From positions 248,001 through 312,000 of the forward strand of contig NZ_KB849625.1 of assembly GCF_000368685.1 (NCBI RefSeq): a stretch of 64,000 bases of DNA. The letters are read 5' to 3'. Under the pieces are notes generated by a model. That model worked only from the letters and a program-made list of their open reading frames with translations. It had not been told where the DNA came from and made no database searches. The stretch comes from Acinetobacter baylyi DSM 14961 = CIP 107474 (lineage in GTDB: Bacteria; Pseudomonadota; Gammaproteobacteria; Pseudomonadales; Moraxellaceae). The position numbers were made by a program, and so were the translations under genes. Of the stretch, positions 50,529-59,922 are shown piece by piece (position 1 is the stretch's first letter; each line of letters opens with the position of its first letter).

Positions 50529-51470
50529 ATGAGTGAAAAATTGCAAAAAGTATTAGCGCGAATTGGTTTAGGTTCTCGCAGATATATGGAAGAGGTCATT
50601 GCCGCGGGTCGCGTCAGTGTGAATGGCCAAATTGCTCAAGTTGGTGAAAGGATTGAACCAGGCGACGAATTAAGGATTGATGGTCGCAAGGTACAATTTC
50701 AGATTGAAGACGAAATTCGTCGTCGTGTATTGATTTATTACAAACCAGAAGGTGAAATCTGTTCTCGTAACGATCCAGAACAGCGCCCAACCGTGTTTGA
50801 TCATTTACCACAAATTGCCAATGACCGTTGGGTGATGGTAGGCCGTCTAGATATCAACAGTACTGGGCTTTTGCTTTTCACAAATGATGGTGAACTTGCC
50901 AATCGTTTGATGCATCCATCCAATGAAATCGAACGCGAATATGCAGTACGCGTCATGGGTGAAGTGACGCCTCAAATTCGTCAAACCTTACTTAATGGTG
51001 TTGTTCTAGACGATGGTCCAGCGAAATTTGAGTCTTTTTCTGAGCTTGGTGGTGACGGAATTAACCGTTGGTATCAGGTTGTGGTGAAAGAAGGACGTAA
51101 CCGTGAAGTCCGTCGTTTATTTGAATCACAAGGTCTTAAAGTCAGCCGTCTATTACGTACCCGTTATGGTTCAGTGATTTTACCACGTGAACTCCGTACA
51201 GGCCGCTGGATAGAGTTAGATAAAGGCGATATTGATAATCTCACCAAACTGGTTGAGTTGAAACCACGTCAGGGCACTGGTCTTTATGGTATGGCAAAAC
51301 GTCGTACAGAGCGTATGGTCGAAAAGCCAATGGCTGCACGCCGTGGTGGATACTTGAGACAGCAGCGCCGTGACAATGAAAATGGCACTGAAAATAATAA
51401 CGAAACCAAACAACCTTATGCTGCTGCGCGAAAGACTGTGGCGGTAAATAAAGGATTTAAGAAGTTCTGA
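50529..51470 (+). CDS. rluB: 23S rRNA pseudouridine synthase RluB
   Basis: A 313-residue enzyme that makes pseudouridine at 23S position 2605 (E. coli numbering). It has an N-terminal S4 RNA-binding domain (KLQKVLARIGLGSRRYMEE, RVSVNGQIAQVGERI). The catalytic Asp D108 lies in GRLDINSTGLLLFTNDGEL, and NREVRRLFESQGLKVSRLLRTRYG follows. The last 60 residues are basic and disordered, common in RluB. It is the last gene of scpA-scpB-rluB with a strong terminator. Confidence 0.94.
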   Translation: MSEKLQKVLARIGLGSRRYMEEVIAAGRVSVNGQIAQVGERIEPGDELRIDGRKVQFQIEDEIRRRVLIYYKPEGEICSRNDPEQRPTVFDHLPQIANDRWVMVGRLDINSTGLLLFTNDGELANRLMHPSNEIEREYAVRVMGEVTPQIRQTLLNGVVLDDGPAKFESFSELGGDGINRWYQVVVKEGRNREVRRLFESQGLKVSRLLRTRYGSVILPRELRTGRWIELDKGDIDNLTKLVELKPRQGTGLYGMAKRRTERMVEKPMAARRGGYLRQQRRDNENGTENNNETKQPYAAARKTVAVNKGFKKF

Positions 51471-51489
51471 TCAATTCATTATGTAACCT

Positions 51490-51519
51490 AAAAAGAGTTC
51501 ACTTTTGTGAACTCTTTTT
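51490..51519 (+). terminator. Terminator of rluB
   Basis: A 13-bp perfect stem with core AGAGTTCAC/GTGAACTCT (51490-51502 and 51507-51519) has a TTTT loop and ends in six T. Confidence 0.88.
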
Positions 51520-51605
51520 TATTAAATTGTTTTTTTGAGAAATAGTTTACATATATACAAGTCTGTATATAATTTAATGGCTATAAATCAACAATAATTA
51601 GGTTC

Positions 51606-52721
51606 ATGATGAAAAAACTATCTTATTTAACAATTACCTTCTCTCTAGCTATGCTAACAGGTTGTGGAGGCGGTGGATCGGGCGACTCAAGTTCGGCTTC
51701 ACAAGAAAATAGTGCTAATGGAAATAATGAATTAAAATGTGATCGTGGTATTTTACTTAATTCAAATTTAACAGCTAAATCTATTTTTGATGAACATCTT
51801 TATATTTTAAATTATCTTAATATTGAAGATGAAAGCTCGGGTCATATTGAGATAAAAAAAACTGGTATATATGGTGAAGAAATCGAAAATAATGGACAAA
51901 TGTTATACTCAAATTACACACCAATTTATAATTTAAGTTTGGAAGAAATAGAATCAAATATAAAAACAAGGCCTAAAGATTACACATTAAATTCATCAGG
52001 TTTATCAACGATAAACTTCTATCAAAAACAGAATAATGGGTGGCCATTTGGATACCTTACTGCATCAGATAATTTAAAATTATCTTTAGCTTCTTTTAAT
52101 GATAATTGTAATTTTACAACAAATAAAATTGACTATTCATTTGAGGCTATAGATGTATCAGGTAAAAAATTAAAAGATATTTTGCCTGATAATATTTTGA
52201 CAAACTCCCCTAAACCAAATGATTATATTTATATAGATAGACAAATTGGAAATATTCTAAAAAGAAATGAAGAAGCCCTTAATAACCTTCTGAATAGTGA
52301 TATAAGTTTTCCACAAGGTGCTATTATTTATGTACCAAAATCAGCAATCTATAGTGAAACTCAATTTACATTCTCTAAAGATGATCAAACTCAATATCTA
52401 ACCCTAGACGAATGGTTTGATAATGTATATGGCAAGACATCTTATAAATACAAAAAAGATAAAGTTGGTGGTTTGAATGTCATATACAGCGTTGATAGTA
52501 ATAATAATGCTGCATTTAGCTTCGGTGCCGACCCCGCAATAGAAAAAGATGGAAAAATTTATGATGGTGAATGGTACATAAAAGGAGATGTTCTTTCATC
52601 TGACTATGGTATACCATCTAAAGATGGTTTTGATAATAATGATTCTTCTGGAGAACACACATTATTTAATAAAGTTAGCTATAATTTTATTTCCACGGAA
52701 GTTCAGAAATATTACAAATAA
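51606..52721 (+). CDS. Orphan lipoprotein of unknown function
   Basis: A 371-residue protein with a lipoprotein signal (lipobox AMLTGC, lipidated Cys near residue 20), then a Gly/Ser/Asn-rich linker and a soluble part that I do not recognise. The sequence is rich in Asn, Lys, Ser and Tyr and more AT-rich than its neighbours, suggesting recent acquisition. Three cysteines are visible including the lipidated one (later ones in ELKCDRG and DNCNFT) and could form one disulphide. AGG lies just before an ATG-ATG pair. It lies between rluB and the biotin cluster and has its own hairpin downstream. Confidence 0.7.
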   Translation: MMKKLSYLTITFSLAMLTGCGGGGSGDSSSASQENSANGNNELKCDRGILLNSNLTAKSIFDEHLYILNYLNIEDESSGHIEIKKTGIYGEEIENNGQMLYSNYTPIYNLSLEEIESNIKTRPKDYTLNSSGLSTINFYQKQNNGWPFGYLTASDNLKLSLASFNDNCNFTTNKIDYSFEAIDVSGKKLKDILPDNILTNSPKPNDYIYIDRQIGNILKRNEEALNNLLNSDISFPQGAIIYVPKSAIYSETQFTFSKDDQTQYLTLDEWFDNVYGKTSYKYKKDKVGGLNVIYSVDSNNNAAFSFGADPAIEKDGKIYDGEWYIKGDVLSSDYGIPSKDGFDNNDSSGEHTLFNKVSYNFISTEVQKYYK

Positions 52722-52735
52722 AATGCTTTATTTAC

Positions 52736-52768
52736 GAAAAGGTTTTATTCATTGAATAAAACCTTTTC
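52736..52768. terminator. Long hairpin between the orphan lipoprotein and bioD
   Basis: A 15-bp perfect stem (52736-52750 and 52754-52768) with core AAGGTTTTATTC has a 3-base loop. It lies between the convergent stops. No long T tract follows on either strand, but it likely ends both. Confidence 0.7.
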
Positions 52769-52788
52769 TAAGACATAGTCTGTCTTTT

Positions 52789-53430
52789 TTAAATCTTAGG
52801 AATATCAATCCATTTTGCCTCTGGAAATGAGTGCTTAAGATATTGTTTTAAATACTGGGCTGTATCTTTAGAAATGATTGTATCTTGCGACTCATCATTC
52901 AAATTATACGCTAAGGCATAAAGTGACAAGCCACGCTGTTTTATCGCTTCAAGACTTAACAGAGTATGATTAATACTCCCTAAACGGCCCGAACTCACCA
53001 GAATGATGGGAAACTGATGCTCTGCAATGTAATCAATAGTGAGCATATCTGTGGTCAGCGGCACCATTAAACCACCTGCACCTTCAAGCAATACCACATC
53101 AAAACGTTGTTTCAATATGTGAGTGGCCTGTTCAATTTTATTGAAATCCAGCGCTCTTCCATCCATTTTGGTTGCCAGATGTGGTGATGCAGGATAAGTA
53201 AAAATCTCAGGCATGGTGAGTTTTTCATCATCTTCTGGCAAAAAACCAGTCTGCATAATGTCACGATGCTTTTCTATATCTTCCGATATTTCAATATTGC
53301 CTGTCTGAATCAGCTTTTGAGTAATGGTTTTTATACCCTGATCAATCCATTGCTTTGCAAGATATCCCGTGGCATAAGTTTTTCCAATACCTGTATCAAT
53401 GCCACTAATAAAATAAACAGAAGCCGTCAT
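52789..53430 (-). CDS. bioD: Dethiobiotin synthetase BioD
   Basis: A 213-residue ATP-dependent carboxylase that closes the ureido ring of dethiobiotin. It has the P-loop GIDTGIGKTYATG, K at the start of helix 1, VLLEGAGGLMVPL and ILVSSGRLGSINHTLLSLEAI. Its start overlaps the bioC stop by four bases, with GGAGAACG upstream. It is last in the cluster; bioB, the next step, is not here. Confidence 0.95.
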   Translation of the reverse strand: MTASVYFISGIDTGIGKTYATGYLAKQWIDQGIKTITQKLIQTGNIEISEDIEKHRDIMQTGFLPEDDEKLTMPEIFTYPASPHLATKMDGRALDFNKIEQATHILKQRFDVVLLEGAGGLMVPLTTDMLTIDYIAEHQFPIILVSSGRLGSINHTLLSLEAIKQRGLSLYALAYNLNDESQDTIISKDTAQYLKQYLKHSFPEAKWIDIPKI

Positions 53431-54188
53431 GACGTTCTCCGAGCAATGATATAAATAGGATGATAGGTCAGTTCATAATGACCATCATCTGTCTGAAACT
53501 GACAATAATCATGATAGAACTGTGCTAAAGATTGTTTATTCCAGTGAGGTTGCGTAGTAGCCACTGTCCCTGTGACACCAGTTGCCTTAAGATGTTTGAG
53601 GATTGCTCTGGGCGAATCAAATTGCATCTTAAGTTGCTGTTGTTCAATCTTCATCAGCTCAAAACCAGAAGCTTGTAAATGAACTTGCCAATCCTGCACA
53701 GACCAATAGCTCAGCCCTTGACCTGTCAGTTGTTTAATTTCTTTAAAATTATCAGAGCCGAAAGTTGAAAGACATAGCCAGCCTTGATCATTCAAGGCAT
53801 GATGACAGCGACCTAAAAGCTGAGGTAAGTTTTGAACCCATTGAATGGCAGAGCTTGAAACAATTGCATTTAAATGCTCTGGCAAACTTAAACTTTCAAT
53901 GTCCCCGATACACCACTCGATTGGCTGCTCATCTAAAAAATGCTGTTTGACTTCATCGTATAGATCATTCAAATATGCTCTCTGAATCTGAAAAGATACA
54001 AATAATTCCTGTGTCAAATTGCCCGAGCCACAGCCGATTTCAAATATACGGCTTAGATGTAACGGACAATAAGCTTGCATCAAATGGCACAAATGATGAC
54101 TGATTTTTTTCTGCGCAATGGCATTTTCTACATAACTTTGTCGCGCCTTCGCAAAACGCTGAGCAATGAGTGATTTATTCAGATTCAC
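53427..54188 (-). CDS. bioC: Malonyl-ACP O-methyltransferase BioC
   Basis: A 253-residue SAM-dependent methyltransferase that methylates malonyl-ACP to disguise it for the fatty-acid cycle. It has IFEIGCGSGNLTQEL as motif I, later LNAIVSSSAIQWVQNLPQLL and LSTFGSDNFKEIKQLT. The GTG at 54188 overlaps the bioF stop (GTGA), which decides the start over a TTG at 54194. It is between bioF and bioD. Confidence 0.92.
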   Translation of the reverse strand: MNLNKSLIAQRFAKARQSYVENAIAQKKISHHLCHLMQAYCPLHLSRIFEIGCGSGNLTQELFVSFQIQRAYLNDLYDEVKQHFLDEQPIEWCIGDIESLSLPEHLNAIVSSSAIQWVQNLPQLLGRCHHALNDQGWLCLSTFGSDNFKEIKQLTGQGLSYWSVQDWQVHLQASGFELMKIEQQQLKMQFDSPRAILKHLKATGVTGTVATTQPHWNKQSLAQFYHDYCQFQTDDGHYELTYHPIYIIARRTS

Positions 54189-55342
54189 AAACAAGCCACC
54201 AACCGATCTAGTTCATCTATTTGAATGAGTGATGTTAATGAAATTCTTAAACGAGCGCTATGCTGTGGCACTGTCGGTGGACGAACGGGCATTGCATAAA
54301 AGCCATTGGTCTGTACATATTTGGACATATTTACGGCAGCCTGGCTTTCACCAATAATGACAGGGACGATATGGCTTGTTGATGGGCTACTGTAACCTTT
54401 TTGAATGATTGAATTTTGCAAATAATTGCTAATTTGCTGCAAATGCTGACGCTGCTTTTGTGCAGTCAGCATCTTTTTCCAGATAAAATTTGTCCATGCA
54501 ATACTAAGCGGTGGCAAAGCCGTACTGAAAATCAGTGGGCGCATGGTATTAATCAGATATGAACGAATAATCGGATCGCAAATCAAGTATCCACCAATCG
54601 ATGCAACTGCTTTTCCAAACGTACCGACCAAGAAATCAATCTCATTGATCACTTGATACTGTTCTGCACAGCCCAACCCCTGTTCACCACGAACCCCAAT
54701 CGCATGGGCTTCATCAACATAGAGCATGACCTTGCCAAAACGACGTTTGATTTGAACCAGTGCATCCAGATCAGTTTCATCACCATCCATACTAAAAATA
54801 CTTTCGGTCACCACGACGATGCGTTCAATGTCATCATTGGCATGATATTTTAATAAAAGCTGTTCAAGATGCTGTAAGTCGTTATGACGATATCGCACGT
54901 ATTTTGCTACAGATAGACGAATACCATCAATCATACTGGCATGAACCAGTTTGTCCGCCAGAATTAATGTACGTGAATCACAAATCGCAGGCAAAATACC
55001 AATATTCATATGATAGCCACTATTGAATAGGAGTGCCGAACGACCATAAAATGCCTGGCTTAAACTTGCTTCAAGTTGCTCATATTCTTCATAGTTACCT
55101 GTGAGTAAACGTGAAGATGACGAACTAAAATAACAACGTTCAACAGGCTGTTGTTGCAAAAACTCCTCACGTAATTCCACATTGGCAGCCAACCCCAAAT
55201 AATCATTGGACGATAGATTTAACATCTGCTGGCCTGTGATCTGGATGGTCGCACCTTGTTGTTGATTCGCAACAAACTGGCGTAAATTTCCAGATTGTTT
55301 TAATTGATCAAGCTGTTGTGCATAATGATCAAGCAATGCCAT
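54185..55342 (-). CDS. bioF: 8-amino-7-oxononanoate synthase BioF
   Basis: A 385-residue PLP alpha-oxoamine synthase that joins pimeloyl-ACP and alanine. The PLP lysine is K244 in [16 protein letters not shown], with [18 protein letters not shown] upstream and [18 protein letters not shown] near the N-terminus. The ATG at 55342 follows GAGG and overlaps the bioA end by 14 bases; a GTG at 55354 is less likely. Confidence 0.96.
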   Translation of the reverse strand: MALLDHYAQQLDQLKQSGNLRQFVANQQQGATIQITGQQMLNLSSNDYLGLAANVELREEFLQQQPVERCYFSSSSSRLLTGNYEEYEQLEASLSQAFYGRSALLFNSGYHMNIGILPAICDSRTLILADKLVHASMIDGIRLSVAKYVRYRHNDLQHLEQLLLKYHANDDIERIVVVTESIFSMDGDETDLDALVQIKRRFGKVMLYVDEAHAIGVRGEQGLGCAEQYQVINEIDFLVGTFGKAVASIGGYLICDPIIRSYLINTMRPLIFSTALPPLSIAWTNFIWKKMLTAQKQRQHLQQISNYLQNSIIQKGYSSPSTSHIVPVIIGESQAAVNMSKYVQTNGFYAMPVRPPTVPQHSARLRISLTSLIQIDELDRLVACL

Positions 55343-56618
55343 GCTGCGCCTCACAAGAAAGTTGACGAACCACGTTCATCATTTTTTGGATTAATTCATC
55401 AAGTTCATCATTGGAAATGATATAGGGTGGCATTACATAAACCAATTTACCAAACGGTCTGATCCAGATTCCTAACTCGACAAATTGTTGCTGGAGGGTC
55501 TTCATATCAACATTGTGCTTGAGTTCTACCACACCAATTGCACCTAAAGTTCTTATATCTGCAACATGCGCTAGTGCAGCCAATTGATAGAGCGGCTGTA
55601 ATCTATTTTCAATACGTCTGATATTAGACTGCCAATCTTGCTCAACCAAAAGTTGGGTACTCTTTAATGCCACAGCACAGGCCAGAGGATTACCCATAAA
55701 AGTAGGGCCATGCATAAAGACGCCAGCCTCTCCACGACTAATCACTTCGGCAACATGCTGACTGGTTAGAGTTGCCGATAAAGTCATGTATCCACCTGTC
55801 AAACCTTTGCCAATACACATGATGTCAGGTTCAACCTGTGCATGCTCCCACGCAAATAACTTCCCTGTACGACCAAAACCTGTTGCGATTTCATCAAAAA
55901 TAAGAAGTAACTGATATTTTTCACAAAGCTGTTTTAACTGACGTAAGTATTCAGGATGATAAAACCGCATGCCACCAGCCCCCTGAACAATCGGCTCGAT
56001 AATGAACGCTGCCAATTGCGTATGCTGCTGGATCAACTGCTCGACCTCATCCATTTCAGATGAGTCCCATTCTCCATCAAAACGGCTTTTAGGTGCCGAT
56101 ACAAACACACGATTTGGCAAACTTGCACCAAAAATTTGATGCATACCTGTAACTGGATCGCAGACAGACATCGCATTCCATGTATCGCCATGGTATCCAG
56201 AACGGGTAGTAATGAAATTGGTTTTTTGATGTTGCCCTTGTGCAGTCCAATACTGTACTGCCATTTTTAACGCAACTTCTACTGCAACAGAACCAGAATC
56301 TGCATAAAAGATTTTATCCAAACTCGGCGGCGTAATCTTTAGTAATATTTTGGCAAGTTCAATCGCAGGATCATGGGTAAACCCCCCAAACATGATGTGA
56401 GACATCTGCTCAAGTTGGTCTTTTACAGCCTGATTTAATGCTGGATGATTATAACCATGAATCGCACACCACCACGATGACATACCGTCAATTAATTGAC
56501 GACCATCATCCAGCTCAATCATCACACCAGAAGCACGTTTCACTTTAAAGGTTGGTAATGGATTAATCATGGAAGTATAAGGATGCCAGATATGCTCCAA
56601 ATCAAATTGATCCACCAT
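55329..56618 (-). CDS. bioA: Adenosylmethionine-8-amino-7-oxononanoate aminotransferase BioA
   Basis: A 429-residue class III PLP aminotransferase that uses SAM to make diaminopelargonate. The PLP lysine is K271 in [15 protein letters not shown]. The N-terminal [23 protein letters not shown] and [21 protein letters not shown] are typical. The ATG at 56618 follows AGGAG; the frame extends to 56657 without support. Confidence 0.97.
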   Translation of the reverse strand: MVDQFDLEHIWHPYTSMINPLPTFKVKRASGVMIELDDGRQLIDGMSSWWCAIHGYNHPALNQAVKDQLEQMSHIMFGGFTHDPAIELAKILLKITPPSLDKIFYADSGSVAVEVALKMAVQYWTAQGQHQKTNFITTRSGYHGDTWNAMSVCDPVTGMHQIFGASLPNRVFVSAPKSRFDGEWDSSEMDEVEQLIQQHTQLAAFIIEPIVQGAGGMRFYHPEYLRQLKQLCEKYQLLLIFDEIATGFGRTGKLFAWEHAQVEPDIMCIGKGLTGGYMTLSATLTSQHVAEVISRGEAGVFMHGPTFMGNPLACAVALKSTQLLVEQDWQSNIRRIENRLQPLYQLAALAHVADIRTLGAIGVVELKHNVDMKTLQQQFVELGIWIRPFGKLVYVMPPYIISNDELDELIQKMMNVVRQLSCEAQHGIA

Positions 56619-56714
56619 CCATGACTCCTGATGCGCTATAAATATTGAATAGAGCACATGTTAAACTTGCAAGGAATGTAAATAAATTGCGATATGCATC
56701 ATTTCGACTAAAGC

Positions 56715-57434
56715 TTATACTGATGAAACAATAAATTTTTCAATTTCACTACTTGTTTCCATTAACTTTGTAAATGGAAAACTGTGCGCTGCACTCGCTA
56801 GCTCAATTATTTTAGTTTTTTTTGTCGCAATAAGATGCATATTTTGCACAACTTGGTAAGGAACTAATGCATCATGCTCGGCAAATATATGTAGCTGAAA
56901 TCCTCCATAATTTTTAATGATTTCAACTAAATTTAATTTTTCCAACATAATTAAGCCTTGCCTGAGCAAAGCTAATGGCTGTGCTTTTAATAAAGCCTGC
57001 ATTGATATCCAATCTGATTTTGCAGTTGACGTCCCTTTGGTAACCAGTAAACCAAATCGTTTTAGCGTACTGGCAGGATCATTCTGAAAGCCCTGCTGAA
57101 ATGCATTAAACGTTGTTTCTGGCATAGCAGTTGACCAATTTTCTCGTACTACAAAACTCGGATTGGTTGCTAAAGTGACCAGCGGTAATGTTTGACCAGT
57201 GCGCTTAAAAATCTCATGGGCCAATACAGTTGCCAACTCTCCCCCCAATGACCATCCCATCAGAACATCAAAGTTCAGTGCATAATCAGTTTGTTGTTGT
57301 AATATATCGGGATCAAGTGCATTAAATATATTGAGTAATTCAACTTCGTGCCCCAATTGTTGCAAACTGTTTTGTAAGGGAGTTAACACACCTGTTCCTC
57401 CGCCCCACCCTGTAATCAGCAAAACCCGAGCCAT
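56715..57434 (-). CDS. bioH: Alpha/beta hydrolase, probable pimeloyl-ACP methyl ester esterase BioH
   Basis: A 239-residue hydrolase. The nucleophile is S62 in MGWSLGGELA, the acid is in FAEHDALVP and the His is in ASAAHSFPF. The cap-like segment (PETTFNAFQQGFQNDPASTLKRFGLLVTKGT) resembles E. coli BioH. It lies 97 bases upstream of bioA in the same direction. BioH frees pimeloyl-ACP from its methyl ester after the BioC step. The ATG at 57434 with AAGAGTAG upstream is preferred to the TTG at 57473. Confidence 0.82.
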   Translation of the reverse strand: MARVLLITGWGGGTGVLTPLQNSLQQLGHEVELLNIFNALDPDILQQQTDYALNFDVLMGWSLGGELATVLAHEIFKRTGQTLPLVTLATNPSFVVRENWSTAMPETTFNAFQQGFQNDPASTLKRFGLLVTKGTSTAKSDWISMQALLKAQPLALLRQGLIMLEKLNLVEIIKNYGGFQLHIFAEHDALVPYQVVQNMHLIATKKTKIIELASAAHSFPFTKLMETSSEIEKFIVSSV

Positions 57435-57573
57435 TGATCTACTCTTTTTCAAATTTTCAAAATTATCTTGCAAAGTATAGAAGAGTTAACATCTATAGCT
57501 ATGGCATAATCACATCAATACTACAGCTTTCGATCATTAAAACTGATAGTATTTAACCCGTGAAAATAAAAAG

Positions 57574-58149
57574 ATGGATCTCTTAATGATGATTAGAAAT
57601 GTGGTGTTATCTTGTGCATTGGTTTTTACAGGTACAGTTTTTTCTAGCCAAATTTTTGCCAATCCTTTCTCTAATCAGAACCAGGCAGAAAAGCAATGGG
57701 TAGGCCAACCCGCCCCAGCTTTTAAATTACAGGATCAAAATGGTAAATGGCATAGCCTGAGCGATTATGCAGGGAAATGGATCGTTCTATATTTTTACCC
57801 AAAAGATAATTCTCCAGGCTGTACGCAAGAAGCAAACCAGTTTAAAGCACTTTATCCTCAGTTTTTAAAATCAAATGCGGCTGTGTTGGGCGTCAGTCTG
57901 GATGACGTCCAATCACATCAAAAATTCTCAGAAAAACTCGGATTAAACTTTCCAATTTTGTCTGATGACAATCATCAACTTGCTGAAAAGTTTGGTATTG
58001 TCCGAAATTTAGGTATTGTCAAAATTGCAAAGCGTGAAAGCTTCCTCATTGACCCTAAAGGCACGATTGTTTATCACTATACCAGTGTAAATACCCAGAC
58101 ACATGCAGATGAAGTACTTAAAGATTTAAAACGTTTTCAAAGCAAATAA
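57574..58149 (+). CDS. Exported thiol peroxidase of the Bcp/PrxQ type
   Basis: A 191-residue peroxiredoxin with an N-terminal signal peptide (hydrophobic residues 9-29, cleavage about after IFA-29). Mature protein starts NPFSNQ and is periplasmic. The peroxidatic Cys is C83 in KDNSPGCTQEANQF. The second cysteine found four residues after in many Bcp proteins is absent (N instead), and no other Cys is present in the mature part, so it is a 1-Cys enzyme. It is convergent with the Bap-type gene. ATGs at 57586 or 57589 are possible alternative starts. Confidence 0.88.
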   Translation: MDLLMMIRNVVLSCALVFTGTVFSSQIFANPFSNQNQAEKQWVGQPAPAFKLQDQNGKWHSLSDYAGKWIVLYFYPKDNSPGCTQEANQFKALYPQFLKSNAAVLGVSLDDVQSHQKFSEKLGLNFPILSDDNHQLAEKFGIVRNLGIVKIAKRESFLIDPKGTIVYHYTSVNTQTHADEVLKDLKRFQSK

Positions 58150-58216
58150 GCGCGAATTTAAAATGTGTAAAATCTAAGTTAGGCATTGTATTCATAGATA
58201 GATAAATATTGCATGA

Positions 58217-58969
58217 TTAAACCAATGCAGTTTGCGTGGTTAATAACTCATTTAAGGCACTATAACTATTATCAATATATGTATCTGTTTGAGTAGAGCT
58301 GCTAGAAGTACTCGTGGCTTCTGCTGTTTGAGACGAATCTAGAATTTGGTTCACTGTATCAACGGTCTGATGGTCGGCAGCTTCTGTGTTTTCTGATGAA
58401 CTTTTGTCCTTTTCAGTATTATTAGAATCTTCAACCTCGACTGTAGCATCCTGAGTGACGACAGACGCTTGTAAAGTATTTTGCACATCGGCCGTTTGGG
58501 TCTGCAAAACATTATCCTGTTGATCATTCTTGTGATGATCTGCCCACAATAATATACCACCCACTGTCACAGGTACGGCAGCCCACGCCCATGCACTGCC
58601 TGCTTCAAAGCCACTTGCATTGTGGTATAAAAGTGAATCGGTTGAATCAATTGCATGATAAACCAGTTGAGGTTCTGCATTTCCTTGTGCTTCGATAAAC
58701 TGCACCCACGTCAATTGACCCGTCATAGAATCAGACAAGACCAAACTATTTTCTGTATGGGCATCCATATTAAAGAAGTTATCTATAATGATAATTTCGC
58801 CATTCTGTAGACGAATAATCATGCTGGTACCATCACGTACCACTTCTTCTATTTGTTCTGTCGAAATATTGGCAACAACAACAGAAGACTGATCAAGTTT
58901 TACCGAATTATCAGGAATATCTTTGATGACTTTATGGTTTTCTTTTCCGATTACTTGAATTGCAGACAT
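58217..58969 (-). CDS. Short protein with a BapA-prefix-like N-terminus
   Basis: A 250-residue protein. The N-terminus (residues about 1-70, IQVIGKENHKVIKD, SSVVVANISTEQIEEVVRDGTSMIIRLQNGEIIIIDNFF) is like the prefix domain of giant biofilm proteins (Bap/BLP). A single hydrophobic segment follows (AWAWAAVPVTVGGILLWA). The last 110 residues are a Ser/Thr/Asp/Gln-rich low-complexity tail. Giant Bap proteins would continue with immunoglobulin-like repeats, which are absent. The ATG at 58969 is favoured since AGGAG lies seven bases before it; the ATG at 58975 would be only one base from the ribosome site. It may be a truncated adhesin gene or a stable short form. Confidence 0.65.
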   Translation of the reverse strand: MSAIQVIGKENHKVIKDIPDNSVKLDQSSVVVANISTEQIEEVVRDGTSMIIRLQNGEIIIIDNFFNMDAHTENSLVLSDSMTGQLTWVQFIEAQGNAEPQLVYHAIDSTDSLLYHNASGFEAGSAWAWAAVPVTVGGILLWADHHKNDQQDNVLQTQTADVQNTLQASVVTQDATVEVEDSNNTEKDKSSSENTEAADHQTVDTVNQILDSSQTAEATSTSSSSTQTDTYIDNSYSALNELLTTQTALV

Positions 58970-59166
58970 CGCCATACTCCTGAGGTAGCCATCTGGATTG
59001 CCACATTTTTTTATTTAACAATTTAATAAAGCTAGATATTTCGAAAACATAATACTGAAAAATAAAAAAAATAGCACGGCTTAAAACAATGTATTTAAAT
59101 CACCACTTCATCAAACATCTTGAAATGATATCTAGTTAAAATCTCAAAAAATAATATGCATAAAAA

Positions 59167-59184
59167 ACTCAGCCGAAGCTGAGT
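59167..59184 (-). terminator. Terminator of the bacterioferritin gene
   Basis: The hairpin ACTCAGC-CGAA-GCTGAGT at 59167-59184 has an A6 run on its plus-strand left side, which reads as a T6 tract on the minus strand. It lies 19 bases past the stop. Confidence 0.87.
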
Positions 59185-59202
59185 CTTTTGTCAATAATTA
59201 GC

Positions 59203-59667
59203 TTACATTTGAGACTGAATATAATTTTGTAAACCCATTAACTCAATTAAACGTAGTTGTTTTTCAAGCCAATATGTATGATCTTCTTCGGTATCTGACA
59301 TTTGTGCACGTAACATATCACGGCTGACATAATCTGCTTTTTCTTCACACAATTTAACGCCATCCGCCAGTTTCTGACGAACATGATATTCAAGTGCCAA
59401 ATCAGCCTTTAAGCAAGACACCACATCTTCACCCGTAACGATATCATCACGATTCATATTTGGTTTGCCCTCAAGGAACAATACACGGCGAATCAAGGCA
59501 TCTGCATGTGAAGCTTCTTCTTGCATCTCATGATCAATTCGCTCATAAATTTTACCGAGTCCCCAATCTTCATACATACGAGAATGAATCAGATATTGAT
59601 CACGAGCAGCCAGTTCACCACCGATCAACATGTTTAGATAGTCTATGACTTCTGGATTGCCACGCAT
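59203..59667 (-). CDS. Bacterioferritin family protein, FtnA-like (haem Met absent)
   Basis: A 154-residue four-helix ferritin. Ferroxidase residues are visible: E18 in [10 protein letters not shown]51 and H54 in [10 protein letters not shown]94 region in [10 protein letters not shown], and E127 and H130 in DTEEDHTYW. The position of the haem-binding Met52 of E. coli Bfr is Ala52 here (E-A-S-H instead of E-M-K-H). It closely resembles Pseudomonas FtnA, which also lacks the Met. It stores iron as a ferric core. The ATG at 59667 follows AGAGGAGAA. Confidence 0.92.
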   Translation of the reverse strand: MRGNPEVIDYLNMLIGGELAARDQYLIHSRMYEDWGLGKIYERIDHEMQEEASHADALIRRVLFLEGKPNMNRDDIVTGEDVVSCLKADLALEYHVRQKLADGVKLCEEKADYVSRDMLRAQMSDTEEDHTYWLEKQLRLIELMGLQNYIQSQM

Positions 59668-59693
59668 TAGTAATTCTCCTCTTCGATGGCAAT

Positions 59694-59722
59694 ATTATGC
59701 TCAAATTTATTGATATTTGCAA
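59694..59722 (-). promoter_or_regulatory. Putative promoter of the bacterioferritin gene
   Basis: On the minus strand TTGCAA (59717-59722) and CATAAT (59694-59699) are 17 bases apart, ending 26 bases before the start codon. I could not see a convincing Fur box overlapping it. Confidence 0.6.
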
Positions 59723-59922
59723 AGAAATTAAATCTTAAGCATTTGATTTTTATAAAATTAAAATGATAAACATACGCATTTACAGTTTTAATTGGTGAAT
59801 TTTATCCAAATAAAATAAAGCTTTGCGATATTTCATTGGTTTTATGCGCAGCTTAAAATATGCTTTTATATGGGCCAGATTTTTGTAACTAAATACAATG
59901 CTTCTTATTTCATAACAACACA

